A stretch of 11,840 bases of DNA from an uncultured Lysobacteraceae bacterium. GTDB lineage: Bacteria; Pseudomonadota; Gammaproteobacteria; Xanthomonadales; Rhodanobacteraceae. The stretch spans positions 1-11,840 of the forward strand of contig CAMLSI010000123.1 in assembly GCA_946482585.1 (NCBI GenBank), in the 5' to 3' direction. Shown here one piece after another: positions 1 through 6,948 of the stretch. The position numbers and the translations under genes are program-made. Positions within the stretch are counted from its first letter, which is position 1. Each line of letters opens with the position of its first letter. Below the pieces are notes generated by a model. That model had not been told where the DNA came from. It worked only from the letters and a program-made list of their open reading frames with translations, and ran no database searches.

Positions 1-572
1 CGGTCGGCCGCGACCAGATCCAGCACATCGAGATGGCGCGCGACGTGGCCGCGCGCTTCAACCACCTGTTCGGCGCCGGGCGCGACTACTTCACCCTGCC
101 CGAAGCCGTCATCGAGGAGAGCGTGGCGACCCTGCCCGGTCTCGACGGCCGCAAGATGTCCAAGAGCTACGACAACACCGTGCCGCTGTTCGACGGCGGC
201 GCGAAGAAACTCAAGGAAACCATCGCGCGCATCGTGACCGACTCGCGCCTGCCGGGCGAGGCCAAGGACCCGGACAGCACGGCGCTGATGCCGATTTTCT
301 CGGCGTTCGCGTCGTCCGGCGAAACCGCGGAATTCCGCGCCGCACTCGCCGACGGCCTCGGCTGGGGCGAGGCCAAGCAGCGCGTGTTCGAGCGCATCGA
401 ACGCGACATTGCGCCGATGCGCGCGAAATACGAAGAACTGATCGCGCAGCCCGCGCGCATCGAAGACATCCTGCAGGCGGGCGCCGCGCGCGCGCGCGCG
501 ATCGCGGGGCCGTTCCTCGCGGACCTGCGCGGCGCGGTCGGCCTGCGCGATTTCCGGGCGCAGGCCGCGTAG
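1..572 (+). CDS. trpS: Tryptophanyl-tRNA synthetase, C-terminal part (5' truncated by window edge)
   Basis: This gene encodes the cytoplasmic class I enzyme that charges tRNA-Trp with tryptophan using ATP. The reading frame enters at base 3 and runs 189 codons to a TAG at 570-572. The first visible residues, VGRDQIQHIEMARDVAARFN, are the typical TrpRS segment after the Rossmann core. The KMSKS signature that binds ATP and the tRNA acceptor end is exact and lies at 153-167, within GRKMSKSYDN. An alpha-helical anticodon-binding region follows (KKLKETIARIVTDS onwards, with the MPIFSAF and RAKYEELIAQ helices). The HIGH-type motif and start codon lie outside the window. The protein ends FRAQAA, about where the standard TrpRS fold ends, but the frame continues after the stop with protein-like sequence (see 573-836). 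Identity is secure; the true C-terminus is the open question. Confidence 0.95.
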   Translation, partial: VGRDQIQHIEMARDVAARFNHLFGAGRDYFTLPEAVIEESVATLPGLDGRKMSKSYDNTVPLFDGGAKKLKETIARIVTDSRLPGEAKDPDSTALMPIFSAFASSGETAEFRAALADGLGWGEAKQRVFERIERDIAPMRAKYEELIAQPARIEDILQAGAARARAIAGPFLADLRGAVGLRDFRAQAA

Positions 573-836
573 GCCTAGGCTTCCGATTCGGCGAAGACCG
601 GCAAGCCGCAGTTCAAGCAGTATCGCGAGGCCGACGGCAAGTTCTATTTCAAATTCGTCGACGCGGAACAGCGCGTGCTGCTGCAGAGCGACGGTTTCGA
701 ATCGCCGAAGCTCGCGGGGCAACGCATTGCGGCACTGCGCGCGAGCGCGACGCTCGCCGAAGCGGACGGCTATGCGCTGGTCGAAGGCGTCAGCGCCGCC
801 GATGTCGAACAGGCGCTGGCCGCGATCGCCGAGTGA
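573..836 (+). pseudogene. In-frame C-terminal extension of TrpRS lying behind two TAG codons
   Basis: The trpS frame does not change here. It reads TAG (570-572), GCC, TAG (576-578), and then 85 sense codons to a TGA at 834-836. The encoded segment contains FKQYREADGKFYFKFVDA and then VLLQSDGFESPKLAGQRIAA, which resembles the short DUF1508/YegP fold (FYF...VLL.S.GF.S...A...I). From memory, TrpRS of Xanthomonadales is longer than the E. coli enzyme and carries such an extension, so this is probably its continuation. There is no plausible separate start: no ATG opens the segment, and the only early GTG is inside the conserved part. The options are a recent nonsense change in the linker with the tail now untranslated, programmed or leaky readthrough, or an assembly error. 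Two stops only one codon apart make a single base-call error insufficient. Confidence 0.6.
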
Positions 837-1162
837 CGGCGCCGAAGCGATAGCCCTGCGGCGTCGTTCCAAGCCATCGGCGGCCGTTGCCTGACGCCAT
901 ACGGCGTGTGCCGGATCGTCCGCGATCCGGCACACGCACCGTTCATGGCGCTTGGTCCGTGCCGAGAGGCACCGCAATGGTCGTCCGGGATTTCCGCCGG
1001 ACCGTTCGTCCGCAAAAACGCTAAGCGTCGCGACGGATTTCCGGCAGCGGCGGGCGCGGCTTCGGTGTGCTGCGCTCGGGGCGATGCCGCGCGCCCGCGA
1101 CCGGCATCGCGGCGCGTTCCGCCGCGGACTTGCGTGAGCGGATCCGGCGCGTGTCCGGGACG
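837..1162. other. Gene-free stretch between convergent trpS and the VOC gene, with hairpins
   Basis: No reading frame here has protein-like composition. The open frames on both strands are arginine/proline-rich by-products of GC content. The stretch holds a perfect 15-bp hairpin at 904-937 and a second, 9-bp inverted repeat at 1081-1089/1102-1110 with a 12-base loop. It lies between the end of trpS and the end of the oppositely oriented VOC gene, so termination in both directions is the natural role. Confidence 0.6.
904..937. terminator. Strong hairpin, probable bidirectional terminator or 3' end stabiliser
   Basis: GCGTGTGCCGGATCG (904-918) pairs perfectly with CGATCCGGCACACGC (923-937) around the four-base loop TCCG, which fits the stable UNCG tetraloop class. 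There is no T-run on either side, so it is not a textbook intrinsic terminator. It may stop RNA polymerase by stem strength or protect the 3' end of the trpS message. Its position between two converging genes supports a terminator role. Confidence 0.45.
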
Positions 1163-1546
1163 CTAGTCCCAGCGATTCAGATGCGGCCCGAACGCCTTGC
1201 GCTGCTGACGCACGACGCAGAAGCGGTGGCCGCTCGGCGCTTCCATGACCCACCAGCGGCCGTGGCGGAACGCGACTTTCTTCGCGCCGAGCGCCTCGAG
1301 GCGCTCGGCCTCGGCCTGCACGTCGTCGGTCTCGATGTCCAGATGCACGCGGCTGTCGTGATCGACGCGCTGCAGCAGGATGACGGGCTCGTCGTCGGCG
1401 GTCTCGAGTTCGGCATAGCGGCCGTCACCGTCCTGATCGAGCGTCACGATGGGCTTGCCGAGCGCACGGCTCCAGAACGCGGCGGACTCGGCGAGGTCGT
1501 CGACCTTGCAGTCGAGGACCAGGGTGCACAAGCGGCTGTGGTGCAT
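1163..1546 (-). CDS. VOC/glyoxalase-fold family protein (bleomycin-resistance/dioxygenase superfamily)
   Basis: This is a 127-residue protein of the vicinal-oxygen-chelate fold, whose members are metal-dependent lyases, dioxygenases or small-molecule binders. Substrate cannot be told from sequence. The N-terminal strand and helix (CTLVLDCKVDDL, then AAFWSRALG, residues 7-30) are typical of the glyoxalase_6-like group. RVHLDI (66-71) supplies the usual histidine strand and WWVMEAPSGHRFCVV (98-112) the final strand with an acidic residue. The start at 1546 is preferred over an in-frame ATG at 1594. It has GGAGG six bases upstream, and the family fold begins directly after it; the extra 16 residues of the longer form look non-native. 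It ends in TAG. The gene follows the third propeller gene by 110 bases on the same strand and converges with trpS. A hairpin covers its ribosome binding site. Confidence 0.85.
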   Translation of the reverse strand: MHHSRLCTLVLDCKVDDLAESAAFWSRALGKPIVTLDQDGDGRYAELETADDEPVILLQRVDHDSRVHLDIETDDVQAEAERLEALGAKKVAFRHGRWWVMEAPSGHRFCVVRQQRKAFGPHLNRWD

Positions 1547-1571
1547 GGCGGCCTCCGTATCGAAGGCCGCC
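1547..1571 (-). promoter_or_regulatory. Hairpin occluding the ribosome binding site of the VOC gene
   Basis: On the coding strand, GGCGGCCT (1571-1564) pairs perfectly with AGGCCGCC (1554-1547), which abuts the ATG. The nine-base loop separates them. The Shine-Dalgarno GGAGG is split between the loop (first GG) and the 3' arm (AGG), so in the folded leader the site would be largely hidden. The pairing is plainly visible; that it controls translation is inference. Confidence 0.35.
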
Positions 1572-1656
1572 ACTGTACGCGCCCGCGCTCTCAACGCGGC
1601 GCGAGGCTGTCCTGATTCGATCTGCCTGCCGATCGCACTGTCGATTTGCCGATCGA

Positions 1657-4215
1657 TCAGGGCTGCCCGAACTCGTTCGCGAACAGGTGGTCCTCGATCT
1701 TGCCGAGCAAGAATACGTCGACGAAATAGTTGTTGCCGTCGTCCTCGACGAGGCGATTGTCGCTGCTGGCGATCAGCAGGTGTCTGCCGTCGGCATCGAG
1801 TTTCACCTGGCCGAGGGGGCCGTGGTACTCATCCATCGGCCGCACGAGACCGAGACGGGCGCGGTCCCGTTCGAACAGCACGAGCTTGAGGCCGTAGCCA
1901 TAGCCCGCGTTGCCGCCGTCGGTCGTGAACGCGACGCGCCGGCCGTCTGCCGAGATCGCCGCGGTGTTGAGATTGCCCTGCAGTGCGACGCCAGTAGTCG
2001 TCCGGCTCACGAGCTCCGTCGCACCCTCGTCGCGGTCGCGCACGAAAAGTCCGGCGAACGGAATGGCCGGACCGAGGTTCGTCGCGTGGCTCGTGAACAG
2101 GATCTGTTTGCCGTCGCGCGAAATACCTTGCAAATAGTTAGGGCCGTCGGCCTGTGCGCCGAGCGACGAGACACTCGCACGGGAAACCGATTGTGCGATG
2201 CGGTCGAACACGAACACGTCGCGCACGCCGTTGGTGTCGCCGCTCACGAGGTTCGTCGCCGACGTCGCGAAAGCCACGGCATTTCCGTCGCCCGAAATCG
2301 TCGCTTCGTAGGTTTCGGCGTCGGCGCCGAGCCCGTCGTGGCTGCGGCTCGCGAGCGTCGTCACGTTCGTTTGCATGTCGCGCACGAACGCGTCGCAGTG
2401 CGGGCCAAGGTCGTCGGCGACGAGATCCGAGGCGCAGGAGCTGAAGGCCACGTAGCGACCGTCGCCGGAGATCGACGGATACAGGCTGTACGAATTCGGC
2501 ATCGTTCCCTGCGGCGTCAGGCTGACGACCTCGGTCGTGTGTGTCAGTCGGTCGTAGCGGTAGACGTCCAGGCGAGGGAACGGCGTCGGAAGTACGAGCG
2601 CCGAGCAGCTATGGAACACGACGTAGCGGCCGTCGGCGCTGATATCGACGCGACTGCTGCGGCAAAGCCCCTGTTCACCGCTCGAGCTCACGCTGACGCG
2701 CTCGGTCGTGCCGAGCAGGCGGTCGCGCACGAAGATGTCGTCCGCTCCGTTGGTGTCGCCGACGACGAGATTGCTGGCGCGCGAACCGAACGCGACGTAG
2801 CGCAGATCCTCGCTCGCGGCATGGCCCTGGTCCCAGTCGCCGCTGTCGTGATTGGCAGCGGTCACCGTCACGTCGGGCGACGGCCGCGAGACACGTTCGG
2901 CCGGACTGCTGCGTCCGTTCTGGCGATAGACGTCGGTGAGATCGTTGTTGTCGTCGGCGACATAGCCGTCGTTCATCGTCGCCGCCACGACGACGCTGCC
3001 GTCGTCGGACATCTGCGCGCTGTAGACGTCGTCTCCGAACTGTTCCGCGCCGCTGCGGAACGTGACGTGCGTATTGACGCCGTCGACGAGATCGCGCAGA
3101 AACACACGCGAATTGCCGCGCGGCTGCGCCGCGATGACGTTCGCGGCCGCGGTCTCCAGGAGCACGCGCCGACCGTCGCGCGAGATCGCCGTGACTTCGG
3201 CGTACTCGTCGAGCTGGACGCCGGCCGCGCCGAACGTCACGCGTTCCGGTACGCCGGTCTGACTGTCGTACCGATAGCCGTCGCCGTCGTCGTTCGTGTC
3301 GGCGGCGACGAGCGCCTCGGGCGTGTTGAAGATGACGTAGCGGCCGTCGCCGCTCAGGGCGCCGTTCTGCGGTAGCAACGGAAACCAGTCGACGGGCTGG
3401 CTGCCGTCCGCTTTCACGCTCACGCGCTGCATCGTGCCGGTTGCGGGCTTGCTCAGCAGGAGGTCCCAGAGCGTGTTCGTGTCGCCGGGCGCCAGATTCG
3501 TGGCCCAGGTATAAAACACCACGCTGCTGCCGTCGGCCGAAATCTGCGGTTCGTAGCTTTCGCGGTTGCCGGCGCGGCCATCGGCCGTCATCGAGATGAG
3601 TGCGAACTCGCCGGTTTGCCGATCGAACCGATAGACATCGCGTTCGGCGTTGTCGTCGCTGGCCACGAAGGCGGCATAGGTATCGAACACGACGTAGCGG
3701 CCGTCGGCGCTGATGCGCGCGTTGGCGCTGTCGGAAATCGGTGCGACGCCGCTCGGATAGCGCGTCAGCAAGGTCGTCGTGCCGGCGCTGCGGTCGCGCA
3801 GATAGACTTGGCGACGCCCTGAGGTCTGCGTCGCGGAAAGGTTGCGTGCGTCGCTGTCGAACACGACATGACGGCCGTCATCGCTGATGCCGGCGATGTT
3901 GCCGACGACGCCCTGCGATTCGACGCCGTCGGCGCCGACGTTGATGCGTTCGAGCGTGTTCGTGATCGCATCGTGCAGGAACAGGTCATTACTGCGGTTC
4001 GTGTCGCCGGTGACCAGATTGTTGGCCGACGACGTGAACAAGGTATAGCGGCCGTCGGGTGTCACGGCGTCGATACGTTCGACCCGGCCGTTGCCGTCCA
4101 TCGCGCCGGCGAGCGCCGTGCGATTGACGAGTTCAATGTCGACGGCGCCTGCCGGGGTCAGCGGCAACAGGGCCGCGCCGGACAACGCGAGGTGGATCCA
4201 CTGACGCTTGTGCAT
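1657..4215 (-). CDS. Exported PD40 (WD40-like) double beta-propeller protein, copy 1
   Basis: This protein has 852 residues and unknown function. Residues 1-24 form a Sec signal peptide (basic HKRQW, hydrophobic core, cleavage after PAGA before VDIELVN), so it acts in the periplasm or outside the cell. From about residue 50 to the end I count 14 repeats of roughly 57 residues with the pattern ISxDGRYVVF..S...NL..GDTNG..DVFVRDR..GTT. This fits PD40 blades arranged as two seven-bladed propellers. A longer junction containing NHDSGDWDQGHA falls between repeats 7 and 8. Cysteines cluster in blades 8-10 (GLC, HSC, SSC, PHC), which suits disulfides in an exported protein. The chain ends IEDHLFANEFGQP, a tail shared with its two paralogues. 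No catalytic or anchor domain is fused, unlike TolB or prolyl oligopeptidase. The Shine-Dalgarno is weak (GAG nine bases before ATG). The gene lies 130 bases downstream of copy 2, its closest relative. Confidence 0.93.
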   Translation of the reverse strand: MHKRQWIHLALSGAALLPLTPAGAVDIELVNRTALAGAMDGNGRVERIDAVTPDGRYTLFTSSANNLVTGDTNRSNDLFLHDAITNTLERINVGADGVESQGVVGNIAGISDDGRHVVFDSDARNLSATQTSGRRQVYLRDRSAGTTTLLTRYPSGVAPISDSANARISADGRYVVFDTYAAFVASDDNAERDVYRFDRQTGEFALISMTADGRAGNRESYEPQISADGSSVVFYTWATNLAPGDTNTLWDLLLSKPATGTMQRVSVKADGSQPVDWFPLLPQNGALSGDGRYVIFNTPEALVAADTNDDGDGYRYDSQTGVPERVTFGAAGVQLDEYAEVTAISRDGRRVLLETAAANVIAAQPRGNSRVFLRDLVDGVNTHVTFRSGAEQFGDDVYSAQMSDDGSVVVAATMNDGYVADDNNDLTDVYRQNGRSSPAERVSRPSPDVTVTAANHDSGDWDQGHAASEDLRYVAFGSRASNLVVGDTNGADDIFVRDRLLGTTERVSVSSSGEQGLCRSSRVDISADGRYVVFHSCSALVLPTPFPRLDVYRYDRLTHTTEVVSLTPQGTMPNSYSLYPSISGDGRYVAFSSCASDLVADDLGPHCDAFVRDMQTNVTTLASRSHDGLGADAETYEATISGDGNAVAFATSATNLVSGDTNGVRDVFVFDRIAQSVSRASVSSLGAQADGPNYLQGISRDGKQILFTSHATNLGPAIPFAGLFVRDRDEGATELVSRTTTGVALQGNLNTAAISADGRRVAFTTDGGNAGYGYGLKLVLFERDRARLGLVRPMDEYHGPLGQVKLDADGRHLLIASSDNRLVEDDGNNYFVDVFLLGKIEDHLFANEFGQP

Positions 4216-4306
4216 TCCGTTCGTCTCAAAACGACTTCAATGGTGTGGCCGGACGCTGGACTGTGCGACGCTGACGGCGCCGGTGGCTTCCGTCTCGGAA
4301 TCCCGT

Positions 4307-4329
4307 TCGCCGGGCCCATCGCCCGGCGA
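4307..4329 (-). terminator. GC-rich hairpin after propeller gene copy 2
   Basis: TCGCCGGGC (4307-4315) and GCCCGGCGA (4321-4329) form a perfect 9-bp stem with the five-base loop CCATC, just 16 bases past the TAA of the 6898-4346 gene. No T-run follows in the direction of transcription. It may attenuate read-through into copy 1 or protect the message end. Confidence 0.4.
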
Positions 4330-4345
4330 CGCGGTACTTTTCCGG

Positions 4346-6898
4346 TTACAACGGTTCGAAGCCGTTCGCGAACAGATAGTCTTCGATCTTGTCGAACAGG
4401 AACACGTCGGTGAAATGATTGTTGCCGTCGTCGGCCACGAAGGTGTTGTCGGCGCTCGACAGCAGCAACATGCCGTTGCCGACGAAGCGTACGTCGCTGC
4501 TGATCGTGAAGCGTTCGTCGAGCAGCCGCACCAGGCCGAGCCGCGCCGGCGTGCGTTCGAACAGCATCAGCTTGAAGCCGGCCGGCGGGCCCGCATTGGC
4601 CGCCGACGACATGAACACGACGCGCTCGCCGTCCGCGGAAATCGCCGCGGGACTGGTGGCGAGGCTGAGGGCTTCGCCGGCATTGTTGCGGCTCACGAGT
4701 TCGGTCGTGTCGGTGTCGAGGTCGCGCACGTAGAGTCCCCCGACCGGGCTGTCGTTGGCGAGATTGCCGGCTCCGCTGTCGAACAGCACGTGACGTCCGT
4801 CGTCGGAGGCGTCGGCGAAATAGCTGTAGCCGTTCGCCTGTGCGCCCTGCGAATTCGCACTGACGAGTTCGACCGACTGCGTGCCGCGATCGAACGCGAA
4901 CACGTCGGTGGCCGCGTTGGTGTCGGACGCGATCAGATTGGTGGCGTCCGAGGCGTAGAACACGCGCTGGCCGTTGCGCGAAATCCAGGCGCGGTTCGTA
5001 TCCTGATTCGCGCCGCCGGAGTCGACCGACGGTGTCGCGAGCGTCGTCGTGCCCGTGTCCATATCGCGCACGAAGATGTCGCAGTGGCCGTTGATGTCGT
5101 TCAGGACGAGGTCGGACGCGCAGGACGAGAACGCCACATAGCGGCCGTCACCCGACTGCGTGGGGTACGTGCTGAACGCGTTCGGCGCGGTATCGTCGTG
5201 AGCGCGGCTGATGAGCGCCGTCGTGTGCGTGAGGCGGTCGTGGCGATAGACATCCATGCGCAGGCCCGGCACCTCGATGTCGAACGGCGTGCAGCTGTAG
5301 AACACGACGTAGCGGCCGTCGTCGCTGATGCTCGGGGCGAAGCTGCCGCAGTATCCTTCGCTGCCGTTCGAGTGCACGCTGACGCGTTCGGTCGTGCCGA
5401 GCAGGCGGTCGCGTACGAAGATGTCGTTGCTGCCGTTGAGATCGCCGGGGACGAGGTTGCTCGCGAGCGACCCGAACGCGACAAAGCGGGCGCCGGCACT
5501 CGCCGAGTAACCCTGGAAATACGCGCCGCTGTCGTGGTTCGCGGCGGCGGCCGTCGCCCCTGCCATCGGCGACGACACGCGCTGCGCGGGGCTCGTGCGG
5601 CCGTCCTGGCGGATGAGGTCCGTCATGCCGTTGGTATCGCCGCTGACGAAGCTTTCGTTGTACGTGGACGCGACCACGACGGTCCCGTCGTCCGACATGA
5701 CGGGACCGAAGCTGTCGTCGCCGAGGACTTCGTCGCCGGTGCGGAAGGTCACGTGCGTGTTGGTGCCGGTGCCGAGCTCGCGCAGGTACACGCGGAGGTT
5801 GCCGTTGAGCTGGCCCGGAATCACATCCGGCGCCTGGGCCTGGAAGACGATGCGCGCCGCGTCGCGCGACAGGCCGTTGGTCGTCGTGAAGCCGGCGATC
5901 TGCACATTGCCCGCGCCGAGCGTGACGCGGCGGATGCTGCCGTCCTGGCTGTCGTACAGATAGCCATCGGGGAAGCCGTTGGTATCCGCCGGTTCCAGTG
6001 GGACGTATGAGTTGATGAGCACGAAGCGGCCGTCGCCGCTGAGCGCGTTCGTCAGCGACAGATAGGGGTATGCGGACTGGATCTGGCTGCCGTCCGACGC
6101 GACGCTGACACGCTGCGTCGTACCCGCGGCGGGTTTGCGCAACACCAGGTCCCAGAGGTTGTTCGTGTCGCCGGGGACCAGGTTCGTCGCCCAGGTGTAG
6201 AACGCCACACTGCTGCCGTCGGCGGAGATCTGCGCTTCGTAGCTGCGGTCGTTGCCGATGCGGCCGTCGGACGACACCGAGATCAGCGTGAACGCGCCGG
6301 TCTGGCGATCGAGCCGATAGACGTCGCGCACGCCGTTCGTATCCTTGCCGTCGAACGCCGCCGTGCTGTCGAAGACGACGTAGCGGCCGTCGGCGCTGAT
6401 TTGCGGATTGGCGCTGTCGGCCATCGCCGCATTGCCGCCGCCCAAGCGCGACAGCAGCGTGGTCGTGCCGGCGACGCGGTCGCGCAGATAGACCTGCCGG
6501 AAGCCGAACGTCGACGCCGCGACCAGCGTGCGTGCCGTGCTGTCGAAGACGACATAGCGGCTGTCGTCGCTGATGCCGGCGATCATGCCGATCGACCCGT
6601 CGGCCTGCGCGCCGGCCGCGCCGACGTTGACGCGCTCGGTCGTGCCGGCGTTCGCATCGTGCAGAAACAGATCGGCGCCTAGATTGGTGTCCGCGGCGAC
6701 CAGATTGCTGGCGCGCGAAGTGAACAGCGTATAGCGACCGTCCGGCGTGACGCCGAGCGCGCGGTCGGTCGGACCATTGCTGTCCATCGTCGAGACGATG
6801 GCGGTGCGGTTGACGAGCTCGATGTCCAGTGCGCGGGCGCCGGTGGGCAGCAGCGCGATGCAGGCGAGCGGAAGAGATATCAGTCGGCGCGCGTCCAT
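4346..6898 (-). CDS. Exported PD40 (WD40-like) double beta-propeller protein, copy 2
   Basis: This 850-residue paralogue of copy 1 is highly similar along its whole length; its function is unknown. The signal peptide covers residues 1-23 (MDARRL, hydrophobic core, cleavage after ARA before LDIELVN). Fourteen PD40-type repeats follow, again with an expanded NHDSGAYFQGYS segment between repeats 7 and 8. Blades 8-10 repeat the cysteine pattern (GYC, YSC, SSC, GHC). Many blades carry a GDTNGxxD acidic loop. The C-terminus is IEDYLFANGFEPL. The frame is open far upstream, but the start at 6898 is chosen because it aligns with the paralogues' signal peptides and has AGGA nine bases upstream. The in-frame ATG at 6907 has AGGA directly against it, which is too close. 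It sits 50 bases after the small membrane protein gene, so co-transcription is plausible. Confidence 0.93.
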   Translation of the reverse strand: MDARRLISLPLACIALLPTGARALDIELVNRTAIVSTMDSNGPTDRALGVTPDGRYTLFTSRASNLVAADTNLGADLFLHDANAGTTERVNVGAAGAQADGSIGMIAGISDDSRYVVFDSTARTLVAASTFGFRQVYLRDRVAGTTTLLSRLGGGNAAMADSANPQISADGRYVVFDSTAAFDGKDTNGVRDVYRLDRQTGAFTLISVSSDGRIGNDRSYEAQISADGSSVAFYTWATNLVPGDTNNLWDLVLRKPAAGTTQRVSVASDGSQIQSAYPYLSLTNALSGDGRFVLINSYVPLEPADTNGFPDGYLYDSQDGSIRRVTLGAGNVQIAGFTTTNGLSRDAARIVFQAQAPDVIPGQLNGNLRVYLRELGTGTNTHVTFRTGDEVLGDDSFGPVMSDDGTVVVASTYNESFVSGDTNGMTDLIRQDGRTSPAQRVSSPMAGATAAAANHDSGAYFQGYSASAGARFVAFGSLASNLVPGDLNGSNDIFVRDRLLGTTERVSVHSNGSEGYCGSFAPSISDDGRYVVFYSCTPFDIEVPGLRMDVYRHDRLTHTTALISRAHDDTAPNAFSTYPTQSGDGRYVAFSSCASDLVLNDINGHCDIFVRDMDTGTTTLATPSVDSGGANQDTNRAWISRNGQRVFYASDATNLIASDTNAATDVFAFDRGTQSVELVSANSQGAQANGYSYFADASDDGRHVLFDSGAGNLANDSPVGGLYVRDLDTDTTELVSRNNAGEALSLATSPAAISADGERVVFMSSAANAGPPAGFKLMLFERTPARLGLVRLLDERFTISSDVRFVGNGMLLLSSADNTFVADDGNNHFTDVFLFDKIEDYLFANGFEPL

Positions 6899-6907
6899 GA
6901 ACGACAT

Positions 6908-6933
6908 TCCTGAATTAATGAATAAATGAATTG
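6908..6933 (-). promoter_or_regulatory. AT-rich leader before propeller gene copy 2
   Basis: Between the stop of the membrane-protein gene and the start of copy 2 lies a run of about 26 mostly A/T bases. On the coding strand it reads as near-repeats of ATTCATT (for example ATTCATTTATTCATTAATTC) and ends in AGGA. It stands out sharply against the surrounding GC-rich DNA. It could hold a -10 element or act as an unstructured ribosome-loading leader. No convincing -35/-10 pair can be assigned. Confidence 0.25.
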
Positions 6934-6948
6934 TGCGGCATCGGGCGA

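Noticed and set aside
770..1162. The frame of the VOC gene stays open past its TAG
   Set aside because: The continuation is low-complexity Arg/Pro-rich sequence, and the protein already has the normal family length, so TAG is taken as a real stop, unlike at trpS.
1687..3375. Long + strand open frame (562 codons) opposite propeller copy 1
   Set aside because: It is a mirror of the GC-rich - strand gene. Its product is Val/Ala/Arg/Asp-rich with repeats that reflect the blades, has no recognisable domain, and the opposite strand has a signal peptide and conserved repeats.
4208..6010. Long + strand open frame (600 codons) opposite propeller copy 2
   Set aside because: Same reason: composition and periodicity are the antisense image of the PD40 repeats, with no Shine-Dalgarno or domain.
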